Shown: positions 16,766 through 26,075 of the stretch, in pieces
Layout of the letters: the number at the start of each line of letters is the position of its first letter
Numbering within the stretch: position 1 is the first letter of the stretch
Assembly (NCBI RefSeq): GCF_000375585.1
Contig: NZ_AQWP01000004.1
Span: forward strand, 124,001-188,000
Reading direction: 5' to 3'
Source: Sinorhizobium meliloti 4H41
Lineage (GTDB): Bacteria > Pseudomonadota > Alphaproteobacteria > Rhizobiales > Rhizobiaceae
DNA length: 64,000 nt
Translations under genes and position numbers: made by a program
Notes under the pieces: generated by a model
Databases searched by the model: none
What the model was told of the DNA's origin: nothing
What the model saw: the letters and a program-made list of their open reading frames with translations, nothing else

Positions 16766-18323
16766 GTTTCTCCTCCCCGACGTCCGCGCGCCCACCGGTC
16801 GTGGCGGCGTAGACGACATTTTCCTCATTGATTTCGTTGCCGCTCAGCTCAGCGACGATCCTCCCGGCACGCATCACCAGAACGCGGTCGGAAAGACCGA
16901 CCAGTTCCGGCATTTCCGACGAAATTACGATGCAGGCCTTGCCGGCGCGCACCATCCCGTCGATGAATTCATAGATCTGGCTCTTGTTGCCGATATCGAT
17001 CCCGCGCGTCGGCTCGTCGATGATGATCACCGAGGGGTCGGCCATCATGACCTTGGCAAGGAGCAGCTTCTGCTAGTTCCCACCCGAAAGCTGGCTGGCT
17101 TCGAGGCGGAGCGAGCGAACGCGGATGTCGTAATCGGCCACCGCCTTTCGAAGGCGGGAAAGCTCTCCCCGCTTGTCCAGAAGGACACCCGGATTGATCG
17201 TGTCCAGCGCCTGCAGGGTGAGGTTGGGACCGAGCTTCTCCTCCAGGAGCAGGCCTTTGCCCTTGCGGTCCTCGGTGAGGTAAACCAGGCCGGCCTCCAT
17301 CAGGGTGCCGACGGAACGGCTCCCGATCTGCCGGCCGTTCAGGACAATGCTTTCAACCTCTGACGGACGAAGACCCATCAGGCCCTCGATCAGTTCGGTA
17401 CGACCCGCCCCGATCATGCCGCCGATACCCAGCACCTCGCCGGGCCTGACGCTAAATGAGACCTTCTGCGAGCCGTGGTCGACGGCAAGGTTGGTGACCG
17501 AAAGGATCGGAGCCGCAGTCGCGGTTGGCCGCTTATGCGGATAGAGCATTTCCAGCTCCCGCCCGACCATCAGCTCCGCCATTTCACGCTGGCCGAGGCC
17601 CGGCGCCGGCCAGGTCCCGATCATGCGGCCGTCGCGAAGCACGGTCACCCGGTCGGCAATCGCCTGAACCTCGTCGAGACGATGGGAGATGTAGAGCACC
17701 GCAACCCCGTGATCGCGCAAGCTGCGGACGATGTCGAGCAGCGCCACCACTTCGTCGTTTGCGAGAACCGCAGTCGGCTCGTCGAAGATGACGACCTTTC
17801 GCTCGTCCAGGAGGGCGCGCGCGATCTGCACGAGCTGGCGCTGGGCGAGCGGCAACTCACCCACACGGTCGCGCGGCCGGGCCGCTGAACCGACCCGCGC
17901 GAGGAGTTCGGCGGCACGACTGTTCATCGCCTTGTCATCGACCATCAGACCGCGGCCGACCTCGCGACCCAGATACAGGTTTTCCGCGACGGTGAGGTCC
18001 GCAGCGAGCAGGATTTCCTGGTGCACGAGTACGATGCCGGCATTCTCCGCCTCCACCGCGTTTCGGAACTCGATCGACTTCCCCTCCAGGAGCAGGTGGC
18101 CGGCCGACGGGGCAACATGGCCGGAAAGGAGCTTCATCAGCGTCGATTTTCCGGCGCCGTTCTCACCGATAATGGCGTGAACCTCGCCAGCGCGAACCTC
18201 AAGCGTGACGTCCGAAAGGACGGTAATCGGACCGTAGGCTTTGCCAAGGCCCTCTGCCGCGAGTGCGGCAACAGCAGGGATTGGCAGCGGCGCGACCGCA
18301 TTGGAAGGCAGGACCGCGTTCAT
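16731..18323 (-). pseudogene. Sugar ABC transporter ATPase (RbsA-like), interrupted by an amber codon
   Basis: Double ATPase domain protein (about 530 codons). First domain: Walker A GENGAGKSTLMK, signature-equivalent ELPLAQRQLV, Walker B VVIFDEPTAVL. Second domain: degenerate Walker A GMIGAGRTEL, then the signature LSGGN followed by TAG (17073-17075) where related proteins have Gln (SGGNQQK). The frame then continues unchanged with QKLLLAKVMMADPS and Walker B VIIIDEPTRGID to its stop at 16731. A single C-to-T change explains it. Without readthrough the 416-residue product lacks the second Walker B. The rest of the gene shows no decay, so the stop is recent, a sequencing error, or read through. 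Confidence 0.85.
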
Positions 18324-19033
18324 TCGAAAGCCGAAAGCAAACGATCGCGCGAGCGTTCGATGTGGACGCGCATGGCATCGTATGCGGCCTGCGGATCGCG
18401 CGCCCGGAAGGCAGCCAGCAGGCTCTCATGCTCTTCGAGCGCCTCCTGAGTCACCCGGATGTGGAACATCAGCCGGAAGATGTGCAGATGGACATGCTGG
18501 TTCGACAGCGTGCTGCGGATCACGTCGTTCCCGGCGATCTTCAGGATCGCATCATGGAACTGCGCATCGGCGCGGGCAAAGCGGGAGTAGCGCGTGTTAC
18601 GATCGACCGGAGCCTCGCCGTGGCCCATGTCGGCCGCGGAATTCTCGAGCTGCTGGAGCGCCTCCGCAGTCATGTTGGCGGCGGCAAGCCGGGCCGCTTC
18701 GGGTTCGATCAGCAGACGAAAAGCATAGAGGTCTTCGAATTGCTTGCGCGTCCATTGCGGGGCCGCACTATAGCCGATCAGATGCTCCTTTCGAACGAGG
18801 CCCTCGCGTTCCAGGCGGCTCAGGGCCTCGCGGATCGGGGTCTGGGAAACGCCGAGTTCGCGAGCGAGGACATCGATCGGAATGCGTGCACCAGGCGCAA
18901 TATCGAGCGCCATCAGCCGGTGATAGATGCTGTCATAGACGCTTTCGACCACACTCGTCGGGCGGATACCGCCGCTCCTGCCTGCCCGCTCCGCTGCAAT
19001 TGCCACTGCCATTCTCCGACTGCTTATTGACAT
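18320..19033 (-). CDS. GntR-family (FCD) transcriptional regulator
   Basis: Regulator of about 230 residues. N-terminal winged helix: SVYDSIYHRLMALDIAPGAR and the recognition part LARELGVSQTPIREALSRLE. C-terminal FCD ligand domain with metal-type His residues (ADAQFHDAI, EHESLLAAF). Its stop overlaps the ATPase ATG, so it is the first gene of the importer operon and likely autoregulates. The start is uncertain: ATG 19033 has no ribosome site, while GTG 19006 has GGAGA at good spacing. Divergent from the LDH2 gene across an AT-rich palindrome-bearing gap. Confidence 0.85.
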   Translation of the reverse strand: MSISSRRMAVAIAAERAGRSGGIRPTSVVESVYDSIYHRLMALDIAPGARIPIDVLARELGVSQTPIREALSRLEREGLVRKEHLIGYSAAPQWTRKQFEDLYAFRLLIEPEAARLAAANMTAEALQQLENSAADMGHGEAPVDRNTRYSRFARADAQFHDAILKIAGNDVIRSTLSNQHVHLHIFRLMFHIRVTQEALEEHESLLAAFRARDPQAAYDAMRVHIERSRDRLLSAFE

Positions 19034-19069
19034 ACGGGGTTTTGTTGCAAATAACATATCGCATGTCAA

Positions 19070-19095
19070 ATACAATATCGTATATGATCCGATAT
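19070..19095. promoter_or_regulatory. Probable GntR operator between importer and oxidation operons
   Basis: Two overlapping palindromes: ATAC-N6-GTAT (19070-19083, ATACAATATCGTAT) and ATATCG-N9-CGATAT (19075-19080 and 19090-19095). The site lies in the 73-bp AT-rich gap between the divergent GntR and LDH2 genes, 12 bp before the LDH2 start. Similar arms recur at 23807-23822. Confidence 0.5.
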
Positions 19096-19106
19096 AGGAT
19101 TTTTGG

Positions 19107-20135
19107 ATGAGGCTCTCGCCCGATCGGTTGAGGAATTTGGCCGTCGCTCTGCTCGATAAGCGGGGTGTTCCAGGCGACTCCGCCCGTCTCCAGGCCGACC
19201 TCCTCGTGGAGGCCGAGCTGCGCGGACTGCCCTCCCACGGCCTGCAACGCCTGCCGTTGCTTCTGTCCCGGCTGGATAAAGGGCTTGCGAACCCCACGAC
19301 GCGTGGAAAGGGAGTCTGGCAAAGGGACTCCTTTCTGAGCGTCGACGGCGAACGCGGCCTGGGCCCGGTCGTGATGATGAACGCCATGCTCGTCACGCAA
19401 CGCGTCCTTAAGGAGACGGGGCTCGCCATCGCCGCAATCCGCAACGCCAATCACATGGGAATGCTTGCCTATTATGCGGAGGCCGCCGCAAGAGACGGCC
19501 TGATCGCCATTGTCATGTCGACCAGCGAAGCGCTCGTGCACCCATTCGGCGGAACGCAGGCCATGGTCGGCACCAATCCGGTCGCGATCGGCATTCCTGC
19601 GGGTGACCGCCCTTTCGTGCTGGACCTCGCAACCAGCATCGTTTCCATGGGCAAGATCAACAACCATGCGATGCGCGGTCTGGCGATCCCCGCTGGCTGG
19701 GCAGTGGACCGAGACGGTCGCGCCACAACCGATCCGCACGCAGCACAGGCAGGGGCGATCGCGCCGTTCGGCGACGCGAAGGGATATGGTCTCGGCCTTG
19801 CGATCGAGCTTCTTGTCGCGGCGCTTGCCGGATCCAATCTGGCGCCTGATGTGCACGGAACGCTCGACGACATTCATCCCGCCAATAAAGGCGACCTTTT
19901 CATTTTGATCGATCCCTCGGCAGGCGCGGGTAGCACACCGGAACTTGCCGCCTATCTCGACCGCCTGCGCCTGTCCCGCCCGCTCGACCCTGCGCAACCA
20001 GTCGCCATTCCGGGAGACGGGGCACGAGCACGCCGCGCTGCAGCAGCGAAGACGGGCATCGAACTGCCGCGGCCGCTTTTCGACCAACTTACGGCCCTCG
20101 AGGTCGCTGAATTCATCGGAGGACATACGGAATGA
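19107..20135 (+). CDS. LDH2/MDH2-family (YlbC/YiaK-type) NAD(P)-dependent dehydrogenase
   Basis: Soluble oxidoreductase of 342 residues of the malate/L-lactate/ureidoglycolate/2,3-diketogulonate group, which has no Rossmann fold. The catalytic region shows RGLPSHGLQRLP (SHGxxR) and the His in NANHMGM; LDLATSIVSMGK and GDAKGYGLGLAIE are family cofactor and active-site motifs. AGGA lies 7 nt before the ATG. First gene of a plus-strand oxidation operon; overlaps the next gene by 4 bp. It probably interconverts a 2-hydroxy acid and 2-keto acid made from the imported solute. Confidence 0.85.
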   Translation: MRLSPDRLRNLAVALLDKRGVPGDSARLQADLLVEAELRGLPSHGLQRLPLLLSRLDKGLANPTTRGKGVWQRDSFLSVDGERGLGPVVMMNAMLVTQRVLKETGLAIAAIRNANHMGMLAYYAEAAARDGLIAIVMSTSEALVHPFGGTQAMVGTNPVAIGIPAGDRPFVLDLATSIVSMGKINNHAMRGLAIPAGWAVDRDGRATTDPHAAQAGAIAPFGDAKGYGLGLAIELLVAALAGSNLAPDVHGTLDDIHPANKGDLFILIDPSAGAGSTPELAAYLDRLRLSRPLDPAQPVAIPGDGARARRAAAAKTGIELPRPLFDQLTALEVAEFIGGHTE

Positions 20136-21331
20136 ACCTATTCGGCACACTAAGGGCGCCGCGCGAACTGCTTTTCGGCGCCGGGCAGCGCCATGCCCTT
20201 GGCGGCATCGCCGCCAAGCTCGGCCGACGCGCGCTGATCGTCACCGACACGCGCCTTGCAGTGGATGCCGACCTGCTTACGCTGGTGCGGCGACTGGAGG
20301 AGGCAGGGCTGGAGGTGATGGTGGACAGTTCCACCCTGCCGGACGTCCCCGTGGAATCCGCCATCGCGAGCGCTGCGGCGGCCAGGGGCTTTGCGCCGGA
20401 CCTCGTCATCGGCATCGGTGGCGGGTCCTGTCTCGACATGGCGAAATGCGTCGCCCTCCTCCTTACCCACGGCGGACGGCCACAGGACTATTATGGCGAA
20501 CATGCCGTACCCGGCCCGGTGATGTCATTGATCGCCATTCCCACCACCGCCGGCACCGGCTCGGAGGTGACGCCCGTCGCCGTGCTTTCGGATGCCGAGC
20601 GTAGCCTGAAAGTCGGCATTTCAAGTCCGCACCTGATCCCGGCGGTATCGATCTGCGACCCCGAACTCACCCTCTCCTGCCCATCCGGCCTGACTGCGGT
20701 CGCGGGCGCGGACGCCCTGACGCATGCGATCGAAGCCTTCACGGCGATCCGGCGCGAGCCCGTCCCCGGTATCGCGCAGCAGCGCGTCTTCGTCGGTAAG
20801 AACGCGCTTTCCGATCACTTTGCCCTTGGCGCCATTACCCTCCTGTGGCAGGGGCTGGAGAGGGCCTGCAAGGACGGCGCCGACGCCGGCGCGCGCGAAA
20901 AGGTGATGCTCGGCGCAACGCTCGCCGGTCTTGCTTTCGGGGTGGCGGGCACTGCCGCGGCCCACGCCATCCAGTACCCCGTCGGCGCGCTCACCCATAC
21001 GGCGCATGGCCTGGGGGTCGCCTGCCTCATGCCCTATGTCATGACCTGGAATGCGCCGCTCATCCGCGACGAACTCGCGCAGATCGCGCATGCGGCCGGG
21101 CTCGGCGGACCGGATGAAGTGATCCCTGCCCTCGTTTCGCTCTTTGAACGCATCGGCATTCCCGCCACGCTGCGGGATCTCGGCCTCGAGGAAGACCGGA
21201 TCGACTGGGTGGCGGAACAAAGCTCGGGTATCGCACGCCTCATCCAGAACAATCCACGCCCCCTGAACCCGCACGAGATGCGCAACCTCGTCGCCGCCGC
21301 CCATTGCGGCGACCGCTCGCGCCTGAACTGA
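20132..21331 (+). CDS. Iron-containing (group III) alcohol dehydrogenase
   Basis: Fe- or Zn-dependent NAD(P) alcohol dehydrogenase of 399 residues. Nucleotide site GIGGGSCLDMAK, the TTAGTGSEVTPVAV motif, and metal ligands from ADALTHAIEAF and THTAHGLGVACLMP. Starts inside the stop of the LDH2 gene (ATGA). The family acts on short alcohols, diols, lactaldehyde or hydroxy acids; combined with the downstream ALDH it suggests alcohol to aldehyde to acid oxidation of the imported compound. Confidence 0.88.
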   Translation: MNLFGTLRAPRELLFGAGQRHALGGIAAKLGRRALIVTDTRLAVDADLLTLVRRLEEAGLEVMVDSSTLPDVPVESAIASAAAARGFAPDLVIGIGGGSCLDMAKCVALLLTHGGRPQDYYGEHAVPGPVMSLIAIPTTAGTGSEVTPVAVLSDAERSLKVGISSPHLIPAVSICDPELTLSCPSGLTAVAGADALTHAIEAFTAIRREPVPGIAQQRVFVGKNALSDHFALGAITLLWQGLERACKDGADAGAREKVMLGATLAGLAFGVAGTAAAHAIQYPVGALTHTAHGLGVACLMPYVMTWNAPLIRDELAQIAHAAGLGGPDEVIPALVSLFERIGIPATLRDLGLEEDRIDWVAEQSSGIARLIQNNPRPLNPHEMRNLVAAAHCGDRSRLN

Positions 21332-21347
21332 GTCGAAAGGACCCTCC

Positions 21348-22811
21348 ATGACCTTCCATGCCAAGTTTTCCGGCTACGCCGATCCCGCCCTGCATGCCGC
21401 GGGTCTCTACATCGGCGGCAAATGGCAAAGCGGCAGCGGAATAGCCGTTCTCGACCCTTCGACCGGTAATCTGCTGGCCGAGGTCGCCGACGCCTCCATC
21501 GAGGACGCACAGCGCGCAGTCGATGCCGCGCATGCCGCTGCGGCAGGGTGGCGCGCCACTCCGGCTCGCCAGCGCTCGGAAATCCTGCGACGCTGGTATC
21601 AGCTGATGACACAGCACGCCGAGGAGCTTGCAACTCTCATCGCAATGGAAAACGGCAAGGCCCTGGTCGACGCACGCGGCGAAGTCGCTTATGCCGCCGA
21701 ATTCTTCCGCTGGTACGCTGAAGAGGCGACCCGCATTCCGGGCGAATTCCGGCGCACTCCCTCCGGGTCGCACAATATCCTCGTTGACCATGAGCCGATC
21801 GGCATTGCCGTCCTGATCACGCCTTGGAATTTCCCTGCCGCTATGGCGGCGCGCAAGATCGGGCCCGCCCTTGCCGCCGGCTGCACGGTGATCCTGAAAC
21901 CTGCCTCGGAGACGCCGTTGACGGCCTACGCCATGGCCCGACTCGGCGAAGAGGCGGGCGTCCCGCCTGGCGTCGTCAACGTGCTGACCACAAGCAATCC
22001 AGGCGGAATGACGAATGCGATGCTCGCCGATTCGCGCGTTCGTAAGCTTTCATTCACCGGCTCGACCGGCGTTGGCCGCGTCCTGCTTGCCGAAGCCGCC
22101 AAGTCGGTCGTCAGCTGCTCGATGGAGCTCGGCGGCAACGCGCCCTTCATCGTGTTCGACGACGCGGACCTCGAGGCGGCACTCGACGGTGCGATGATCG
22201 CCAAGATGCGAAACGCTGGAGAAGCCTGCACTGCCGCCAATCGTTTCTATGTCCAGGCGGGCATCCATGATGCGTTTGTCGCCGGCCTCACGGCGCGGAT
22301 GATGTCACTGAAGATCGGTCCCGGCTACGATCCCGAGACGCAATGTGGACCGATGATCACGCAAAACGCCGTCCGCAAGATCGACCGGCTCGTCTCAGAG
22401 GCACTCGCCGCGGGTGCGCGGGCAACGACCGGCGGCAAACCCCTTACGGAAAACGGGTACTTCTATCCGCCGACGGTACTCGAAAACGTCCCCGTAAACG
22501 CGTCGATCGCACGTGAGGAAATCTTCGGACCGGTCGCGCCTGTCTACAAGTTCGAAAGCGACGACGAGGCGATCAGCCTCGCAAACAACACGGAGTATGG
22601 CCTCGCCGCGTACATCTACAGCCGCGATCTCAAACGTGCGATGACGGTCGGCAAGCGCATCGAAACCGGCATGCTCGGCATCAACAGGGGCCTGATGTCA
22701 GACCCCGCCGCTCCCTTCGGCGGCGTTAAGCAGAGCGGCCTTGGCCGCGAAGGCGGCGTGACCGGCATTCTGGAATTCATGGAGCCGAAATATTATGCAG
22801 TTGATTATTGA
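21348..22811 (+). CDS. NAD(P)-dependent aldehyde dehydrogenase (succinate-semialdehyde type)
   Basis: Aldehyde dehydrogenase of 487 residues. Catalytic Glu in SMELGGNAPF, catalytic Cys in NAGEACTAANRF, cofactor motif FTGSTGVGR, and the ITPWNFPAAMAARK region. Closest in pattern to GabD-like succinate or glutarate semialdehyde dehydrogenases. 16 bp after the Fe-ADH gene; GAAAGGACC is the ribosome site. Completes the oxidation of the product of the preceding enzymes. Confidence 0.88.
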   Translation: MTFHAKFSGYADPALHAAGLYIGGKWQSGSGIAVLDPSTGNLLAEVADASIEDAQRAVDAAHAAAAGWRATPARQRSEILRRWYQLMTQHAEELATLIAMENGKALVDARGEVAYAAEFFRWYAEEATRIPGEFRRTPSGSHNILVDHEPIGIAVLITPWNFPAAMAARKIGPALAAGCTVILKPASETPLTAYAMARLGEEAGVPPGVVNVLTTSNPGGMTNAMLADSRVRKLSFTGSTGVGRVLLAEAAKSVVSCSMELGGNAPFIVFDDADLEAALDGAMIAKMRNAGEACTAANRFYVQAGIHDAFVAGLTARMMSLKIGPGYDPETQCGPMITQNAVRKIDRLVSEALAAGARATTGGKPLTENGYFYPPTVLENVPVNASIAREEIFGPVAPVYKFESDDEAISLANNTEYGLAAYIYSRDLKRAMTVGKRIETGMLGINRGLMSDPAAPFGGVKQSGLGREGGVTGILEFMEPKYYAVDY

Positions 22812-22826
22812 TCGGCGGAGCAGACG

Positions 22827-23672
22827 ATGACAGCACAGGACCTTTACCGCATTCGCGACTTCGTGCCCGATTTCGACACCATCGCCGCAGAGTTCGCCGA
22901 ACGCAGCCGGGCCCTATCGGCGCGCGCCGATGTGCGGGCAGACATACCGTACGGCTCCGGCGCCCGCGAGGTCGTCGATGTCATCTTGCCGGAGCGCCTG
23001 CAGGCCGGTGCGCCCTTGCATGTGTTCGTTCACGGCGGATATTGGCGCTCCGGCGAAAAGATCAACTATCGTTTCGTCGCTGCACCGGTTCTTGCGGCGG
23101 GGGGCATTGCGGCCCTGGTGGAATACGACCTGATGCCTCGCAGCCGCTTGGACGTGCTGGTGGATCAGGTTCGGCGATCTGTGCTCTGGCTTCAGGCCCA
23201 CGCAGGCGATTTCGGCGCGGATCCTGCGCGACTGACCGTCAGCGGTCATTCGGCAGGCGCGCATCTTGCTTCCTTCCTCGCAGCAACCGGGCCCGAGGAA
23301 GCCTATCCGCCCTCCCTGCCGACGCTTCAAGGCTTGCTGCTTGTGAGCGGAATCTACGACCTGTCGGGCATACCGGACAGCTTCCTTCGACACGAAGCCG
23401 AAATGACACCGATGGAAGCTGCCGCATGGTCCCCTCTCACCAGCTCGCAGCTCCCCTGCCCGACGCGCGTCATCGCCTATGGCGCGGACGAGACGACGCC
23501 ATTCCAGAGTCAGGCGGCCGGGCTATGTGAGCTGCTGCGTGCCCGGGACGAAAGTGCCGAACTGCTCCCGGTTCCTGATCTCAACCACATGAGCGTCGTG
23601 CTCGATCTTGCCGATACCGACGGCGTACTCGGCCGGCAGCTTCACGATTTGGTGGCCCGTCCAACCCGGTGA
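22827..23672 (+). CDS. Alpha/beta hydrolase, arylformamidase/esterase-like
   Basis: Serine hydrolase of 281 residues. Oxyanion motif VHGGYWRSG, nucleophile elbow SGHSAGAHLASF, C-terminal His in DLNHMSVV. This arrangement is that of kynurenine formamidase-like and small-ester hydrolases. Last gene of the LDH2, ADH, ALDH operon, 15 bp after the ALDH. It may release the substrate from an ester or amide. Confidence 0.8.
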   Translation: MTAQDLYRIRDFVPDFDTIAAEFAERSRALSARADVRADIPYGSGAREVVDVILPERLQAGAPLHVFVHGGYWRSGEKINYRFVAAPVLAAGGIAALVEYDLMPRSRLDVLVDQVRRSVLWLQAHAGDFGADPARLTVSGHSAGAHLASFLAATGPEEAYPPSLPTLQGLLLVSGIYDLSGIPDSFLRHEAEMTPMEAAAWSPLTSSQLPCPTRVIAYGADETTPFQSQAAGLCELLRARDESAELLPVPDLNHMSVVLDLADTDGVLGRQLHDLVARPTR

Positions 23673-23806
23673 ATCGGAAAGCGCCTTGGGGCGAAATGCT
23701 CGCGGCGAGCGCCGAAGAAGTTCGGCGCCGGTGCGTTGGTCCATGTCGGCCGCATTGAAGGGATGCGAACCGCGGACCACATCAAAAACTTCGCCGCAGC
23801 ACAATA

Positions 23807-23822
23807 TTATACACTCGTATAA
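23807..23822. promoter_or_regulatory. Palindromic operator upstream of the flavoprotein gene
   Basis: Perfect inverted repeat TTATAC-N4-GTATAA, TTATACACTCGTATAA, 100 bp before the start of the TMADH-like gene and in locally AT-rich sequence. Arms resemble ATAC...GTAT at 19070-19083, suggesting the same GntR regulator controls both units (inference). Confidence 0.5.
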
Positions 23823-23921
23823 CAAATCTCTTGCCTGACGGAAGGTTCCCGATATCTTGCGGCCACCCCAACCGCGGCGCTCCGGCGTGGTAGGCCGCAG
23901 CTCCCTTCAGGATCCAAGGAA

Positions 23922-26015
23922 ATGTCCCGAGACACCCGCTTCGATATTCTCTTCGAACCCGTAAAGATCGGCCCGGTCACAGCGCGCAACCGCTTCTATC
24001 AGGTGCCCCACTGTTCCGGCATGGGCTACCGCTACCCCAATGCGGAAGCCCAGCTGCGCGGCACGAAGGCGGAAGGCGGTTGGGCCGTCGTCTCCACCCA
24101 GGAGGCGGAAATCCACCCCACATCGGACCTGACGCCAGCCAACGAAGCTCGTCTTTGGGACGACGGCGATCTGCCGGCCCTTTCCGCCGTCACGGAACGT
24201 ATCCACGCCCATGGCAGCCTCGCGGCCATCCAGCTCGTGCACAACGGCCTTCACGTCGCCAACCGTTTCAGCCGGATGATCCCGCTCGCTCCCTCGCACG
24301 CCGTCAGCGACAGCCTCGATCCCGTCCAGGCGCGCGCAATGGATAAGGCCGACATCCGCGACATGCGCCGCTGGTATCGCAATGCCGCGCTTCGCGCCAA
24401 AAAGGCCGGCTTCGACATCGTCTATCTCTATGCCGGCCATGACATGAGCGTGTTGCAGCACTTCCTGTCCCGCCGCCATAACGACCGCAGCGACGAATAT
24501 GGCGGCTCCTTCGACAACCGGCTCCGCCTGTTCCGAGAGATTCTCGATGATGTGCGCGAGGCGATCGGTGACACCTGTGCGCTCGCGGTGCGCCTTGCCG
24601 TCGACGAACTGATTGGCCCTTCCGGGATCACCTGCGAGGGAGAGGGGAAAGACATCATTTCGGCGCTCGGCGAACTTCCGGACCTTTGGGACGTCAATCT
24701 CTCCGACTGGTCGAACGATAGCCAGACGGCGCGTTTCTCCGAGGAAGGCTACCAGGAGCCCTATATCCGCTTCGTCAAATCCGTCACCACCAAGCCGGTG
24801 GTCGGCGTCGGCCGTTATACGTCACCGGACAGCATGGTGCGGGTTATCAAGCAGGGCATTTTGGACTTCATCGGGGCCGCGCGCCCGTCGATCGCCGATC
24901 CCTTCCTCCCGAAGAAGATAGAGGAGGGGCGCATCGATGACATCCGCGAATGCATCGGCTGCAACATCTGCACCTCAGGCGACAATACCAACGTGCCGAT
25001 GCGCTGCACGCAGAACCCGACGGTCGGCGAGGAATGGCGCAAGGGTTGGCATCCGGAGACCATCGCCGTGTCCGAAAATCCCGAACCCGCCCTCATCATC
25101 GGCGGCGGACCGGCGGGCCTGGAAGCGGCACGGGCGCTTGCCCAGCGCGGCGTCGATGTCACGCTGGCGGAAGGCGGCGGCGAATGGGGCGGTCGCGTTG
25201 CGCGCGAATGTCGCTTACCCGGTCTTGCGACCTGGGGCCGCGTGCGCGACTGGCGCATCGGCCAACTCAGCACCCGCGTCAATGCCGAGCTTTACCTGCA
25301 CAGTCCGCTTTCGGCCGCCGACATATTGCAATACGGCATCCCCCATGTGGCGATCGCGACCGGAGCGAGTTGGCGCACCGACGGCGTTGGCCGCACCCAC
25401 CGGGCGCCGCTCGATTTTCTTTCGAAAGGCATCCTCGTCTCTCCCGACGCAATTCTCTCCGGGGGCGCCGAGGCGGTGCCCGCCGACGGCCCCGTCATCG
25501 TCTTCGACGACGACTGCTTCTACATGGGCAGCGTGCTCGCCGAACTGCTCGCCAGGAGGGGACGCACGGTCACCTTCATAACGCCGGAATCCCAGGTTTC
25601 GCCCTGGAGCAGGAACACGCTGGAGCAGGCACGTATCCAGAAGCGCCTCATCGATCTCGGCGTCGAGATCGTCACGGCCATGGCCCTCGCCGGTCGGACG
25701 AAAGACCAGCTGGAACTATCCTGCGTCTACAGCGGCAGGACCCGTCCGGTCGATTGCGCCACTCTCGTCCCGGTCACCGCCCGCCTGCCGGACGAAACGC
25801 TGTGGCTGGAACTCAAAGCACGCGAAGACGAGTGGGCCGATGCCGGCATCAAGACCGTCACCCGCCTCGGCGACTGCCTCGCGCCAGGCCTGATCGCCGC
25901 CGCCGTCTATTCCGGCCATCAATATGCCCGGACCTATCAAGAACAGGTCGACAAGGATCGGGTGCCATTCATGCGGGAAGACATTGCAAGGCTTTACGGT
26001 CTTCGCTCGGCGTAG
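23922..26015 (+). CDS. Trimethylamine/dimethylamine-dehydrogenase-like iron-sulfur flavoprotein
   Basis: Old-yellow-enzyme-type flavoprotein of 697 residues. N-terminal TIM barrel (to about 330) starts with NRFYQVPHCSGMGY; Cys31 aligns with the Cys that binds FMN covalently in trimethylamine dehydrogenase. A [4Fe-4S] motif follows, C-x2-C-x2-C-x11-C at about 344-362 (CIGCNIC...MRC). Then a nucleotide-binding domain (ALIIGGGPAGLEAARALA). DMSVLQHFLSRRHNDRSDEY is the active-site strand of this group. Likely an amine or N-methyl compound dehydrogenase passing electrons to a flavoprotein; the true substrate is unknown. It follows the oxidation operon after a 250-bp gap carrying a palindromic operator. 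Confidence 0.85.
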   Translation: MSRDTRFDILFEPVKIGPVTARNRFYQVPHCSGMGYRYPNAEAQLRGTKAEGGWAVVSTQEAEIHPTSDLTPANEARLWDDGDLPALSAVTERIHAHGSLAAIQLVHNGLHVANRFSRMIPLAPSHAVSDSLDPVQARAMDKADIRDMRRWYRNAALRAKKAGFDIVYLYAGHDMSVLQHFLSRRHNDRSDEYGGSFDNRLRLFREILDDVREAIGDTCALAVRLAVDELIGPSGITCEGEGKDIISALGELPDLWDVNLSDWSNDSQTARFSEEGYQEPYIRFVKSVTTKPVVGVGRYTSPDSMVRVIKQGILDFIGAARPSIADPFLPKKIEEGRIDDIRECIGCNICTSGDNTNVPMRCTQNPTVGEEWRKGWHPETIAVSENPEPALIIGGGPAGLEAARALAQRGVDVTLAEGGGEWGGRVARECRLPGLATWGRVRDWRIGQLSTRVNAELYLHSPLSAADILQYGIPHVAIATGASWRTDGVGRTHRAPLDFLSKGILVSPDAILSGGAEAVPADGPVIVFDDDCFYMGSVLAELLARRGRTVTFITPESQVSPWSRNTLEQARIQKRLIDLGVEIVTAMALAGRTKDQLELSCVYSGRTRPVDCATLVPVTARLPDETLWLELKAREDEWADAGIKTVTRLGDCLAPGLIAAAVYSGHQYARTYQEQVDKDRVPFMREDIARLYGLRSA

Positions 26016-26075
26016 GATGGTCCAGGGCGGCCGCCCCCACCGAATGGGTTTGGCACGCTCGACCGCGATGCTCGA

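Noticed and set aside
18933..20150. 405-codon minus-strand frame opposite the LDH2 gene
   Set aside because: Runs through the divergent promoter and opposite a complete dehydrogenase; composition typical of antisense frames.
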